A stretch of 64,000 nucleotides of DNA from JBATTK01 sp049670505 (GCA_049670505.1 JBATTK010000106.1:1-64000); one strand, 5' to 3'; positions 1 to 9,435 are shown, counted from the first letter of the stretch. Notes: a model not told the origin generated them from the sequence alone. Made by a program: numbers and translations.

Positions 1-1
1 G

Positions 2-766
2 GTCAAAAGCGATCTGTACGACAAGGAAGAAGCGGCTATTGGGACCTATATTAAAATACAAGGAGTCAATTTTATGGTAGTAGGCACCTACAAGAAGAAA
101 ACCAATGATGGGGACGGTGAAGAAGCACAGAGTCAGATATTTGTACCCTTCACCTCTTTTTCCCAAGCCTTTAATAAAGGAAATGATGTAGGTTGGATGG
201 CCATTACGGCCAATGATGGGATGTCCATCACCAGTGTAAAAGAGAAGATCGTGGATGTGGTAAAACAGAATCATAAGATTCATCCGGAAGATAAACGCGC
301 CGTGGGTTATTTTGATCTGTACGAACAATATAATAGAGTAGAGAGTCTTTTTGGGGCGATGCAATTGATTGCGTATTTTGTAGGGATACTGGTATTGTTA
401 TCGGGTATTATAGGGGTCAGTAATATTATGTTGATCGTAGTAAAGGAGCGTACCAAGGAAATAGGTATCAGAAGGGCATTAGGTGAACATCCCTGGTCTA
501 TTAAACTACAGATTTTAATGGAGTCCATCTTTTTGACCATCATATCTGGAATGGCGGGGATTTCCGTAGGGGCCTTATTCATTTATGGTATCAACGCCCT
601 GTTGGAAGCTAATGGTCCCGTTGATATGTTTGTGAATCCCAGTGTAAATTTGGGCGTTGTAGTGGTGGCCTTGATTATATTGATCATATCCGGGTTATTG
701 GCCGGTTTTATTCCAGCTCAAAGTGCAATAAAAGTTAGACCTATTGATGCCCTAAGGACGGAATGA
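2..766 (+). CDS. MacB-type ABC transporter permease, 3' part
   Basis: The gene is cut by the window edge: the frame is open from base 2, before the first ATG at 74, so only about 254 C-terminal residues are seen. They comprise the end of a MacB periplasmic core domain followed by an FtsX domain with three membrane helices, and include the family signature VKERTKEIGIRRALG after the first of these. The closest relative in the window is the permease at 4144-5400, which shares the FVPFTSFSQAFNKG-like and GWMAI segments. MacB-type permeases work as mechanotransmitters with an ATPase, a periplasmic adaptor and a TolC channel. The adaptor gene follows 183 bp downstream. The substrate cannot be read from the sequence. 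In that gap only a weak 6-bp hairpin (839-856) is visible. Confidence 0.9.
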   Translation, partial: VKSDLYDKEEAAIGTYIKIQGVNFMVVGTYKKKTNDGDGEEAQSQIFVPFTSFSQAFNKGNDVGWMAITANDGMSITSVKEKIVDVVKQNHKIHPEDKRAVGYFDLYEQYNRVESLFGAMQLIAYFVGILVLLSGIIGVSNIMLIVVKERTKEIGIRRALGEHPWSIKLQILMESIFLTIISGMAGISVGALFIYGINALLEANGPVDMFVNPSVNLGVVVVALIILIISGLLAGFIPAQSAIKVRPIDALRTE

Positions 767-949
767 GACACTGTCATTAGCGTTGTTGCCAAAAGAGAGC
801 AGTAAAAAATAACATGATAGGACCCTTAAAATAAAGTAACTCCCCCTTTTGGGAGTAAGGCTTATTGTAGTTGGATGATTTGACAAACATCTAAATTTTA
901 ATGATACTAGAAACAAAAAATAGCAATCAAAGCATAAATTAATCAAATC

Positions 950-2065
950 ATGAAAAAATCGATTACCATTATCATTCTATTATTAATTGTAGTAACCTTC
1001 GGGGCATCTATGTATTATTTGTATCAGAAAAATGCGGAAGATCCGATGGTCTATGAGACGGAAGAACCTTCAAAGCAGACCATTATTAAAAAAGCTGTGG
1101 CAACGGGCAGTATACTTCCGCTGGAAGAAGTACTTATAAAGCCAAATATTTCAGGGGTAATCCAAGAAGTTTATGTAGAAGGGGGCGATTTTGTGAAATC
1201 AGGGGATTTACTGGCAAAAATAAAAGTGGTCCCAAACCTCAATGCACTGAACGATGCCAGAAATACCATTGATGTGGCAAGAATTGATTTGGATGACCAA
1301 AAACGAAACCTGGACCGTCAAAAAAGTTTGTTCAACAAAGGGGTAATCTCCAAAGTGGATCTGGAAACCGCGGAGGTGGCCTATGATCAGGCAAAGCAAT
1401 CTTACAACGCTGCCAACAAGGGTTATGACATTGTAAAGACCGGTACTGCAAAGGGATATGGAAACGCTGCGAATACGTTGATACGTGCAACGGTAAGTGG
1501 CATGGTCCTGGAAGTACCTGTTGAGGTAGGCAATCAGGTAATAGAGAGTAATAATTTTAATGAGGGGACTACCATTGCCGCTATTGCCGATGTCGGAAAA
1601 ATGATTTTTGAAGGTAAGGTAGACGAATCCGAGGTTGGAAAGATTACCGAAAAGTTACCCTTGGAAATTACCGTAGGAGCCATAGAGAATAAAGTTTTTG
1701 ATGCGGTGCTGGATTATATCGCTCCCAAGGGAAAAGAGGAAAATGGCGCTATACAGTTTGAAATTAAAGGAACACTTAAAAAACAGGATTCCATTTTTAT
1801 CCGGGCGGGCCTGAGTGCCAATGCGTCCATTATTTTGGGAAGGGCGGATAGCGTTCTCTCAATTAAGGAAGCTTTGGTACAATTTGACGATAAAACCAAA
1901 GAGCCCTTTGTTGAGATTCAAACCGGGGATCAACAGTTTGAACGTAGGGACATTGAGTTGGGTTTAAGTGATGGAATTTTTGTAGAGGTTAAATCCGGTA
2001 TAGACCTAGAAAATAAAATAAAAGTCTGGAACGAGGTAAAACCCGATGAATTTGCAGAGAACTAG
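950..2065 (+). CDS. MacA/HlyD-like periplasmic adaptor subunit
   Basis: This 371-residue protein has an N-terminal membrane anchor (about residues 5-25), then a biotinyl-lipoyl-like half (GSILPLEEVLIKPNISG), an alpha-helical hairpin (about 95-160), the second lipoyl half (TVSGMVLEVPVEVGNQV) and a beta-barrel/membrane-proximal part. That order is typical of membrane fusion proteins that bridge an inner-membrane MacB transporter to an outer-membrane TolC channel. It is a paralogue of the adaptor at 5429-6544: same length, and shared stretches such as VIESNNFN and GTTIA. It follows the truncated permease and is separated from the next ATPase gene by a terminator-like hairpin at 2141-2168, so it probably ends the upstream transcription unit. 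Confidence 0.93.
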   Translation: MKKSITIIILLLIVVTFGASMYYLYQKNAEDPMVYETEEPSKQTIIKKAVATGSILPLEEVLIKPNISGVIQEVYVEGGDFVKSGDLLAKIKVVPNLNALNDARNTIDVARIDLDDQKRNLDRQKSLFNKGVISKVDLETAEVAYDQAKQSYNAANKGYDIVKTGTAKGYGNAANTLIRATVSGMVLEVPVEVGNQVIESNNFNEGTTIAAIADVGKMIFEGKVDESEVGKITEKLPLEITVGAIENKVFDAVLDYIAPKGKEENGAIQFEIKGTLKKQDSIFIRAGLSANASIILGRADSVLSIKEALVQFDDKTKEPFVEIQTGDQQFERRDIELGLSDGIFVEVKSGIDLENKIKVWNEVKPDEFAEN

Positions 2066-2140
2066 TTCTTTTTAACAAAATATTTAGACCCATTGTTGTA
2101 ACATTTTAACGACTTGGGAGTCATATACAAAAACACAGGG

Positions 2141-2168
2141 AAAACCCATTTTGAGACGATGGGTTTTT
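2141..2168 (+). terminator. Rho-independent terminator after first macA-like gene
   Basis: A perfect 9-bp inverted repeat (AAAACCCAT at 2141-2149 and ATGGGTTTT at 2159-2167) encloses a 9-nt loop and continues into a short T run. It lies 75 bp past the adaptor stop and 50 bp before the ATPase gene, so it separates the two efflux modules. Confidence 0.6.
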
Positions 2169-2218
2169 AAAAATTCTAAGCTCCCAAATACGGGCAAAAC
2201 GGCTAAAAACATCCGACC

Positions 2219-2923
2219 ATGATTGAAATCAAAGATCTTCATAAGTCTTATAAAATGGGGAGCAATTCCCTGCATGTCCTAAAAGGCATCAACTTTTCCG
2301 TTAAGGAAGGGGAATTGGTCGCCATTATGGGTTCTTCCGGTTCAGGTAAATCTACCCTTTTGAATATATTGGGCATGTTGGATGTAGCCGATGAAGGGGA
2401 ATATGTTCTGGATGGCGTTCCCATAAAGGACCTTAACGAAACCAAAGCGGCAAGGTATCGGAATAAGTTTTTGGGATTTGTTTTTCAATCCTTTAACCTG
2501 ATCAATTATAAAAGTGCCCTGGAAAATGTGGCACTGCCCCTGTACTATCAGAAAGTCCCTAGAAAGGAACGTCAAGAAAAGGCCCTAAAATATTTAAGTC
2601 AGGTAGGCCTTAAGGAATGGGCCACCCATTTACCGAGCGAGCTTTCTGGAGGACAGAAACAACGCGTTGCCATTGCAAGGGCCATGGCTGCGGAACCTAA
2701 GGTGTTATTGGCAGATGAACCTACAGGAGCATTGGACAGTACCACCTCCTATGAGGTAATGGAGCTTATTCAAAAAATAAACGATGACGGCAATACAATC
2801 TTGGTCGTAACGCACGAAGAGGATATTGCCCATATGTGCAAACGTATCGTACATCTTAAGGACGGTGTTATCGTAGAGGATAAAAAAGTAAAGCAAGTAA
2901 GGGCATCGGCTTATGTTGGATAG
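2219..2923 (+). CDS. MacB/LolD-type ABC transporter ATP-binding protein
   Basis: This 234-residue nucleotide-binding subunit has a Walker A motif GSSGSGKSTL (about residues 39-48), Q-loop FQSFNL, ABC signature LSGGQKQRVAIARA, Walker B VLLADEPTGALD and H-loop VVTHEE. Length and motifs match stand-alone LolD/MacB ATPases that drive type VII ABC systems. The stop codon overlaps the next permease start (2913) by 11 nt, which suggests translational coupling. It probably energises the two permeases that follow, and perhaps also the truncated permease at the window start. Drug, siderophore, peptide or lipoprotein traffic are all possible. Confidence 0.95.
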   Translation: MIEIKDLHKSYKMGSNSLHVLKGINFSVKEGELVAIMGSSGSGKSTLLNILGMLDVADEGEYVLDGVPIKDLNETKAARYRNKFLGFVFQSFNLINYKSALENVALPLYYQKVPRKERQEKALKYLSQVGLKEWATHLPSELSGGQKQRVAIARAMAAEPKVLLADEPTGALDSTTSYEVMELIQKINDDGNTILVVTHEEDIAHMCKRIVHLKDGVIVEDKKVKQVRASAYVG

Positions 2924-4142
2924 AGACATTTGGCAGGAAATATTTCACAGTATCAAGAACAATAAGCTCAGAACGTTCTTGACCGGCTTTTCGGTAGGTT
3001 GGGGCATATTTATCCTTGTGATGTTGTTGGCTTCCGTTAATGGAATGCAAAACGGGTTTACGGGCCAGTTTAACGACGATGCCACCAATTCTATTTTTCT
3101 TCGCCCGGGAAACACTTCCAAAGCATATGCAGGTTTTGAGGCTGATCGAAAAATTCAGTTTAAAAACGATGATATCAATTACATCAAAAAGAGCTTCACT
3201 AAGGATTATGAGCATATCAGTGCACGATTTTTCAAGAACACTACGGCAAGGTATAAAAGTGAAACGGGAACCTACTCCATACAGGCGGTCCATCCCGATC
3301 ATCAGATCATTGAAAAAACTATCGTTACCCAGGGAAGGTACATCAATACCAACGATCTGGTCTCCAATGCCAAGGTAGCCGTAATCGGTAGAAAGGTAGC
3401 GGAAGATCTTTTTAAACAGGAAGATCCCATCGGAAAATTTGTAGAATTCAACGGTTTGCCATTTCGCGTTATCGGGATTTTTATTGATGAGGGAGATGAT
3501 AATGCGGAACGTGGGATTTATGCGCCAATTAGCACCTACCAACGTATCTATGGGAATACGAAAAACATTGATCAAATACTGCTCACCTATAATTCCTCGT
3601 ACGATTTGACAAAGGCACTTCAGTTTTCTAGCCGTTTGGAGGATATCATGAAGCGACGGCATAAAATAGCTCCCGAAGATCAATCCGCTATACGTGTATG
3701 GAACTATGCAGAGGCTTTTTCCGATATCAGTAGTTTTACGGGGGTATTGTCAGCGGTTAGTATAGGAGTGGGACTTTTGATCTTGATCGCGGGAATTGTG
3801 GGAATCGGCAATATCATGGTCTTTATAATCAAGGAGCGTACTAAGGAAATCGGTGTTCGGAAAGCTTTGGGGGCAGAACCTGCCCAAATCGTTAAACTGG
3901 TATTGTTGGAGTCCGTTTTTATTACGGCCTTGTCCGGCTTTATCGGATTGTTGTTCGCTACCGGTCTGCTGTCCCTGATCGGCCCTAATATTCAATCCGA
4001 TGCATTTGCCAACCCTTCGGTAAGCTTTTCTACCGTGGTAACCGCGACTATAATTCTGGTCGTAGCCGGTGTTTTTGCCGGATTGATACCCGCTATAAAA
4101 GCGGCTAGTGTAAAACCAATCGTAGCACTTAGAGATAAATAA
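2913..4142 (+). CDS. MacB-type ABC transporter permease
   Basis: This 409-residue permease has the MacB layout: an N-terminal cytoplasmic stretch and first membrane helix (about residues 22-45), a large periplasmic core domain (about 50-250) and a C-terminal FtsX domain with three helices, containing IKERTKEIGVRKALG. It overlaps the ATPase gene by 11 nt and ends one base before the next permease starts. The two consecutive permeases therefore probably form a heterodimer around one ATPase dimer, unlike classical MacB where ATPase and permease are fused. Confidence 0.94.
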   Translation: MLDRDIWQEIFHSIKNNKLRTFLTGFSVGWGIFILVMLLASVNGMQNGFTGQFNDDATNSIFLRPGNTSKAYAGFEADRKIQFKNDDINYIKKSFTKDYEHISARFFKNTTARYKSETGTYSIQAVHPDHQIIEKTIVTQGRYINTNDLVSNAKVAVIGRKVAEDLFKQEDPIGKFVEFNGLPFRVIGIFIDEGDDNAERGIYAPISTYQRIYGNTKNIDQILLTYNSSYDLTKALQFSSRLEDIMKRRHKIAPEDQSAIRVWNYAEAFSDISSFTGVLSAVSIGVGLLILIAGIVGIGNIMVFIIKERTKEIGVRKALGAEPAQIVKLVLLESVFITALSGFIGLLFATGLLSLIGPNIQSDAFANPSVSFSTVVTATIILVVAGVFAGLIPAIKAASVKPIVALRDK

Positions 4143-4143
4143 T

Positions 4144-5400
4144 ATGTGGTTGTTCGATAGAGATTTATGGAGAGAAGTTTTTAATACCCTAGGTAAGAAT
4201 ATGTTCCGGACTTTTCTCACCATGTTAGGGGTCATATTCGCTATGATTATTCTAATGCTATTGTTAGGTTCCGCTAACGGTATGAGTAATGGTTTTGACA
4301 AAGTGTTTGCCGGTACCGCCTCCAATAGTCTTTTTATTTGGAGCCAAAGAACAGAGGAACCCTATAAAGGATTTGAACGGGGGAGAAGGATCAATTTTAG
4401 AATCGAGGATGCTAGCATCATTAAAAAACAAATTCCTGAAATAGAAGTATTGGCACCAAGAATTGAACTGGGGAGCCATAGGGATGTAGTCACTGTGTAT
4501 AGAAAAGGACGTAAAAGCGGCTCAACGGTATACGGGGATTATCCGGCCATTGATAACATTACCAAAAAGAGACTCGTTGAAGGACGTTTTTTAAATCAAA
4601 CGGATATAGACGAATCCAAAAAAGTTTGTGTTATCGGAGAGGAAACCTACAAATTACTTTTTGATAAGGGAGAAAGAGCGATCGGGAAGGATATACGGAT
4701 CAATGGTGTCTTTTTTAGGGTCGTAGGCATATACAAACCCAATAACAACATAAATATCGATGGTGAAAATGCCGTTTTTATGCCTTTTACTACCTTTCAA
4801 AAGGCCTTTAATTCAGGAGATCGTATGGGTTGGATGGCCATAGCGGTCAATTCGGATACCAAGGTACCCGTAGTAGAGGAAAAAATAAAGAAACTGCTGA
4901 AGGCAAAATATGATATTCATCCAGAGGATGAACGCGCTATCGGTAGTTTTGATATGTCTGAAATCTTCAACAATATTTCCGCCTTTACCATGGTCTTAAA
5001 GGGCTTCTCTTTTTTCGTGGGTATTTTTACCCTACTTGCAGGGGTAATCGCCATTAGTAATATCCTATTGATTACGGTAAAGGAGCGGACCAAGGAAATA
5101 GGGGTCAGAAGGGCATTGGGGGCCACACCAAGAATAGTAAAGCGCCAAATTGTATTGGAGGCTATCGTATTGACCGCCTTTGCAGGTCTTATAGGTTTTG
5201 CCCTTTCCGTAGGCATTCTAGGGGGCTTGGATGCGGCCTTTGGCCAGGGAGATGATTTTCCCTTTAGAAATCCCATGGTAAGCATTCCGCAATTTGGCAT
5301 ATCGTTCCTTTTAATGGTGGGCCTAAGCGTATTGATAGGATTGATCCCCGCTAATAGGGCCGTAAAAATTAAACCGATAGAAGCATTAAGGGAAGAATAA
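4144..5400 (+). CDS. MacB-type ABC transporter permease
   Basis: This is the second permease of the operon (418 residues), with the same four-helix MacB architecture: first helix about 20-42, periplasmic core about 45-270, and an FtsX domain with VKERTKEIGVRRALG. It starts one base after the preceding permease stops and is followed 28 bp later by its adaptor. It resembles the truncated permease at the window start more than it resembles its immediate neighbour, which points to duplication of a permease-adaptor unit. Confidence 0.94.
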   Translation: MWLFDRDLWREVFNTLGKNMFRTFLTMLGVIFAMIILMLLLGSANGMSNGFDKVFAGTASNSLFIWSQRTEEPYKGFERGRRINFRIEDASIIKKQIPEIEVLAPRIELGSHRDVVTVYRKGRKSGSTVYGDYPAIDNITKKRLVEGRFLNQTDIDESKKVCVIGEETYKLLFDKGERAIGKDIRINGVFFRVVGIYKPNNNINIDGENAVFMPFTTFQKAFNSGDRMGWMAIAVNSDTKVPVVEEKIKKLLKAKYDIHPEDERAIGSFDMSEIFNNISAFTMVLKGFSFFVGIFTLLAGVIAISNILLITVKERTKEIGVRRALGATPRIVKRQIVLEAIVLTAFAGLIGFALSVGILGGLDAAFGQGDDFPFRNPMVSIPQFGISFLLMVGLSVLIGLIPANRAVKIKPIEALREE

Positions 5401-5428
5401 AAAGTAAATAACAATCAAATAGCTAATA

Positions 5429-6544
5429 ATGAATAAGTACGTAAAATATGGATTAATAGGGCTTGTCTGTATAGGAATTTTAGGCGCAGTAGCCTTTTTT
5501 ATAAAAAAGAACAGTACACCCGCAAAGTTGTATGAGACAGAGTCGTTGGAAAAGAAGGATATTGTACATCAGGTCATCGTTACGGGAAAAGTAATCCCCG
5601 AAGATGAAATCAATATCAAACCCCAGATTTCTGGAATAATCGATAAGATTTATCTAGAGGAAGGAGAACAGGTGAAGGAAGGAGATCTTATTGCAACCAT
5701 TAAAGTAGTGCCCAATGAACAAGCTCTGGCCAGCGCCCGGGGAAGGGTCAGAAATGCCGAGGTAAATTTGGCAAATGCTAAAATAGAATTTGACAGGAAT
5801 AAGGGTATTTTTGATAAAGGGGTTATTTCTAGCCAGGATTTCAACAACGTAAAATTAACCTATGATCAGGCCAAGCTGGAATTGGAGAATGCCAAAAACG
5901 ACTATCAAATTATCCGTGTCGGTTCGGCAGGGGGTTCCTCTAGTGCCAATACCAATATCAGGTCTACGGTTGCAGGTACAATTCTGGAGATTCCGGTCAA
6001 AGAGGGAGATCAGGTGATCGAAAGCAATAATTTTAATGATGGTACTACCATTGCTACCATAGCCGATATGTCAAAAATGATTTTTGAAGGCGAAGTAGAT
6101 GAGGCGGAAGTGGGTAAACTTAAATTGGGCATGCCCTTGCAAATAAGCCTGGGAGCCTTGGAAAAATCTACTTTTGAGGCCAAACTAAAATTCATTGCGC
6201 CTAAAGGGGTAGAAGAAGAAGGTGCGGTGCAATTTAAGATAGAAGGGGATTTGGTCGTAAACGACAGTGCTTATGTTCGTGCAGGTTATAGTGCCAATGC
6301 ATCCATTGTACTAGAGGAGAAGAAGGATGTTTTGGCCATAAAAGAGGCTCTCTTACAATTCGATAAAGAAACCGAGAAACCTTTTGTGGAGATAGAGACC
6401 GGGGATAATACCTTTGAGCGCAAAGAATTGGAACTGGGCGTGAGCGATGGAATAGATGTGGAAATCGTTTCGGGAATCGATGAAAAAGCCAAGGTCAAAG
6501 TTTGGAACGAACTAGAGAAAAAAGATGAAGATGAAGGTTCTTAA
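5429..6544 (+). CDS. MacA/HlyD-like periplasmic adaptor subunit
   Basis: This 371-residue membrane fusion protein has an N-terminal membrane segment (about residues 7-25), a split lipoyl domain around a helical hairpin rich in Asn, Ala and Lys, and C-terminal beta-barrel regions. It is the same length as the adaptor at 950-2065 and shares many conserved stretches with it. It lies between two permeases and a TolC-like channel gene, so it very probably links this ABC pump to that channel. The C-terminus is highly charged (EKKDEDEGS). Confidence 0.94.
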   Translation: MNKYVKYGLIGLVCIGILGAVAFFIKKNSTPAKLYETESLEKKDIVHQVIVTGKVIPEDEINIKPQISGIIDKIYLEEGEQVKEGDLIATIKVVPNEQALASARGRVRNAEVNLANAKIEFDRNKGIFDKGVISSQDFNNVKLTYDQAKLELENAKNDYQIIRVGSAGGSSSANTNIRSTVAGTILEIPVKEGDQVIESNNFNDGTTIATIADMSKMIFEGEVDEAEVGKLKLGMPLQISLGALEKSTFEAKLKFIAPKGVEEEGAVQFKIEGDLVVNDSAYVRAGYSANASIVLEEKKDVLAIKEALLQFDKETEKPFVEIETGDNTFERKELELGVSDGIDVEIVSGIDEKAKVKVWNELEKKDEDEGS

Positions 6545-6632
6545 ATAAAAGCAAGCCCACCCTAGTTAGTTGTTATAAAGGAACAAGTATATACCTATGA
6601 AATCATCAATCATCAATATAAATAATCACCAC

Positions 6633-7958
6633 ATGAAATTTAAATTAATAATACTTCTGGCCCTTTTGTCCATAGGGACGATGTCGGCGCAGATGAAGAA
6701 ATGGACATTGGAGGAATGTGTCTTCTATGCAGTAGAGAACAATTTGACAGTTCAACAGTTTGAATTGGATCTGGAGGATGCAAGAATAGATAAATCCGAT
6801 GCTATCGGGGCCTTACTCCCCGATTTAAACGGTAGGTCCAATCTTTTTGGCAATCAAGGACTTTCCTTTAACCCTGCAAATCAGGATCCGGTTACCAATT
6901 CAACTTCAAATTTTGATGCGAATATAACTTCTAATCTTACACTTTTTGACGGTTTACGCAGTTATAATCGATTGAATAGGGCGAAAATGAATGCCATTGC
7001 CAATCAATATAGGTTAGATGATCTTAAAGATGATATTCGCTTAAATGTTGCCAACGCTTATTTGTCCGTATTGTCCAATAAAGAATCGCTTAAAGTCTTC
7101 AAGGCCCAGTACGCGGTGACGGAACAGGATTTAAAGCGGACCGCGGAACTGGTAGAATCCGGGGTAGTACCCAGGGGAGACCTGTTGGAGATAGAAGCTA
7201 CCGCTGCTACACAAGAACAACAAATAGTAAACGGGGAAGGTTTGGTGATCATATCCCGTATTAATCTGGCGCAGTTGTTACAGATTACCGACTATGAGAA
7301 TTTTGATATTGCCGATGAGGAATTCGATATACCACCTTCGGATATTTTAAATAATTCCGCCAAAGTAATTTTTGATAAGGCCCTAACGTTTCGTAACGAT
7401 ATTAAATTTTCGCTATCCAATGTAGCACTTGCAGAAAAAGATTTGGATATTTCCAAAGGGGCAAGATATCCTACATTGAGTGGATTTTTCAACTACAATA
7501 CAAGATGGACGGATCAAAATAATGCTATCGGGGGATTCACCGATCAGTTGTATATATTCGATGGTATTAGGTATGGTGTTACACTGGATGTTCCCGTATT
7601 CAATGGTTTTAGTGTGCGAAATAGTGTTTCACGCTCAAGAATAAGCTTGGAAAAGGCCAAACTACAGTATGAACAGGATAAATTGGATCTGGAAACCAAT
7701 ATCAATCAGGCCTATGTGGATGTTACCACCTTTTTTAAGGCCTATGAGGCAGCGGAGAAGACCTTGGAAGCAAGGCGTTTGGCGTATGACTATTCCAAGG
7801 AACGGTTTAATGTAGGTTTAATGAACGCCTTTGATTTTAGTCAGGCACAATCCCGGGTAGACAATGCCGAAGCCGAGGTAATCCGTACCAAATACGATTA
7901 TATCTTTCGCTTAAAAATATTGGAGTTCTATTTTGGTATTCCCATTAGGTTGAACTAA
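6633..7958 (+). CDS. TolC-family outer-membrane efflux channel
   Basis: The protein has a signal peptide (MKFKLIILLALLSIG, cleavage after MSAQ-like residues) followed by two outer-membrane-efflux repeats made of long helices, typical of TolC: LEECVFYAVENN near the N-terminus and FNVGLMNAFDFSQAQSRV in the second half. It exports substrates through the outer membrane in partnership with the adaptor encoded just upstream. An in-frame ATG at 6597 would add 12 residues before the signal peptide. I prefer 6633 because it puts the hydrophobic core in the usual place; neither start has a Shine-Dalgarno sequence, as expected for Bacteroidota. Confidence 0.93.
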   Translation: MKFKLIILLALLSIGTMSAQMKKWTLEECVFYAVENNLTVQQFELDLEDARIDKSDAIGALLPDLNGRSNLFGNQGLSFNPANQDPVTNSTSNFDANITSNLTLFDGLRSYNRLNRAKMNAIANQYRLDDLKDDIRLNVANAYLSVLSNKESLKVFKAQYAVTEQDLKRTAELVESGVVPRGDLLEIEATAATQEQQIVNGEGLVIISRINLAQLLQITDYENFDIADEEFDIPPSDILNNSAKVIFDKALTFRNDIKFSLSNVALAEKDLDISKGARYPTLSGFFNYNTRWTDQNNAIGGFTDQLYIFDGIRYGVTLDVPVFNGFSVRNSVSRSRISLEKAKLQYEQDKLDLETNINQAYVDVTTFFKAYEAAEKTLEARRLAYDYSKERFNVGLMNAFDFSQAQSRVDNAEAEVIRTKYDYIFRLKILEFYFGIPIRLN

Positions 7959-7977
7959 TAGAACTGAAGTATATTTG
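7950..7977 (+). promoter_or_regulatory. Probable tsaB promoter (Bacteroidota type)
   Basis: TATATTTG at 7970-7977 matches the Bacteroidota -7 consensus TAnnTTTG exactly, and TTG lies 17 nt upstream at 7950-7952, overlapping the end of the TolC-like gene. Transcription would begin only a few bases before the ATG at 7986, giving a nearly leaderless message. Confidence 0.4.
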
Positions 7978-7985
7978 TGGCCATT

Positions 7986-8669
7986 ATGGCATATATACTC
8001 AATTTAGAAACCGCTACCACCAATTGTTCGGTAAGTATAGGAAGAGATGGTGAAGGTATTGTTTTAAAGGAACACAATAGTCCCGGGTATTCACATTCGG
8101 AACAGTTACACAATTTTATAAAGGAAGTCTTGGACGAGGCTTCCTTGTCTTTTAAAGACCTTGATGCCATTGCCGTAAGCAAGGGACCGGGATCCTATAC
8201 CGGACTGCGAATAGGGGTTTCTGCGGCCAAAGGCCTATGTTTTTCACTGGATATTCCCTTGATTTCGATTGCTACCTTGGAGAGCATGGCGCATCAGGTA
8301 AAATTGGAGAACATTGATTTTATTATTCCCGTTCTGGATGCACGAAGAATGGAGGTCTATGCAACTGTTTTTGATGGGAAGGGCAGCGAGGTACGTGAAA
8401 CGAAGGCGGAAATAATCGATGAGAATTCCTTTAAGGAATTTGTAACAAGGGGCAAGGTGCATATAGTGGGTAGCGGGGCCAAAAAGTGTGCGGCGCTCTT
8501 AAAAGACCCCGGTTTTAGTTTTGATACGTCCATGGTGCCATCGGCCCAAGAAATGTGCCCACTTTCCTACGAAAAGTTCAAACAAGGTAATTTTGAGGAT
8601 CTGGCCTATTTTGAACCGTATTATCTTAAGGATTTTATGTTGTCACAACAAAGGAAGAAAGGAAAATAA
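7986..8669 (+). CDS. tsaB: tRNA threonylcarbamoyladenosine biosynthesis protein TsaB
   Basis: TsaB is the inactive ASKHA-fold partner of TsaD in the complex (TsaB, TsaD, TsaE) that forms N6-threonylcarbamoyladenosine at position 37 of ANN-decoding tRNAs in the cytoplasm. Family features seen are the N-terminal ILNLETATTNCSVSI, the AVSKGPGSYTGLRIGV segment and the GLCFSLDIPLISI region. The length of 227 residues is normal. The upstream GTG at 7977 is in frame, but it lies inside the likely -7 promoter element, so the ATG at 7986 is the better start. It sits behind the efflux operon on the same strand, but probably has its own promoter. Confidence 0.93.
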   Translation: MAYILNLETATTNCSVSIGRDGEGIVLKEHNSPGYSHSEQLHNFIKEVLDEASLSFKDLDAIAVSKGPGSYTGLRIGVSAAKGLCFSLDIPLISIATLESMAHQVKLENIDFIIPVLDARRMEVYATVFDGKGSEVRETKAEIIDENSFKEFVTRGKVHIVGSGAKKCAALLKDPGFSFDTSMVPSAQEMCPLSYEKFKQGNFEDLAYFEPYYLKDFMLSQQRKKGK

Positions 8670-8679
8670 GAAGTTTATT

Positions 8680-9357
8680 TTACAATAAGGAATTGTAGTG
8701 GTCCACTAATTTTATCATATCTTCTTCTTGCTTAAGCTTTAAGTTCTGTTCCGAAATAAAACTTTTCAATGCTGCGGATTTATCACTTAACAATGCGAGA
8801 ATATCCTTTTTTTTCAATCTGATTTTCTCTGCGGAATCCTTTCCTTTTTTTAAGTAATATGAGCTTATCTCTATATAAGTAGGAGGAGAATATCTATCAT
8901 AATTGGTAGAAGGTATTCTGGCACTTTTTAATTTTACTTCAGGTTTGAATAATAGCACTGTCTCCCCTTCATTTAATGGATTGAAATAAGCGGTTCTTTC
9001 CAAATCACCTTCTTTGTAAGTAAAGATTTTAAATGCCTTACTTCCTATTTTGGCAGAAATATAGGATCTTTTAAGTAGTGAAAAAGAAGTATCGTCCTTT
9101 TCAAGAACTTCGACCTCACTTCTGTGCGCGTTATATCTTAGTTTGCCCCTAAGCGTTACTTTTCCATTTATTATAACCTCTCCGGCTTTATATTCCTCAT
9201 CCAGAAAAGGAGAGCCATTAGCTTTGACATCTGAATAGTCGATACTCTTGGTACGAAAAGTTAGCACAGAAGTTTCATCGGGAAGGGTTTGGTCTATTTG
9301 GCCCAAGAGAAAAACAGGAAACAAGATGCCTAGAAGGAAAGTAAATTTTGTACTCAT
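8680..9357 (-). CDS. Secreted/periplasmic protein of unknown function
   Basis: I do not recognise the family. The 225-residue product begins with a clear signal peptide (FTFLLGILFPVFLLGQ). The mature part is rich in Lys, Glu and Ser, with a segment like KAGEVIINGKVTLRGKLRYN, suggestive of beta structure and reminiscent of small Flavobacteriia secreted proteins. The C-terminal third (from about residue 170) is Lys- and Leu-rich and probably helical. The gene is convergent with tsaB (10 bp apart) and transcribed on its own. No cysteine or enzymatic motif stands out. Confidence 0.75.
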   Translation of the reverse strand: MSTKFTFLLGILFPVFLLGQIDQTLPDETSVLTFRTKSIDYSDVKANGSPFLDEEYKAGEVIINGKVTLRGKLRYNAHRSEVEVLEKDDTSFSLLKRSYISAKIGSKAFKIFTYKEGDLERTAYFNPLNEGETVLLFKPEVKLKSARIPSTNYDRYSPPTYIEISSYYLKKGKDSAEKIRLKKKDILALLSDKSAALKSFISEQNLKLKQEEDMIKLVDHYNSLL

Positions 9358-9435
9358 TATAGCAATTTTTAAATTTAAATCAGCTGCGAAGATATTGCTT
9401 AAAGCTTAGAAATAATAGTTTGAAATCATAAAACT

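Noticed and set aside
839..856. ACTCCC/GGGAGT hairpin between first permease and adaptor
   Set aside because: Only 6 bp of stem, no T run, and the genes are expected to be co-transcribed.
2868..3683. 271-codon antisense frame in the permease gene
   Set aside because: It is a shadow of a strongly supported permease on the opposite strand.
3750..4325. 191-codon antisense frame across two permease genes
   Set aside because: Shadow of two overlapping coding genes.
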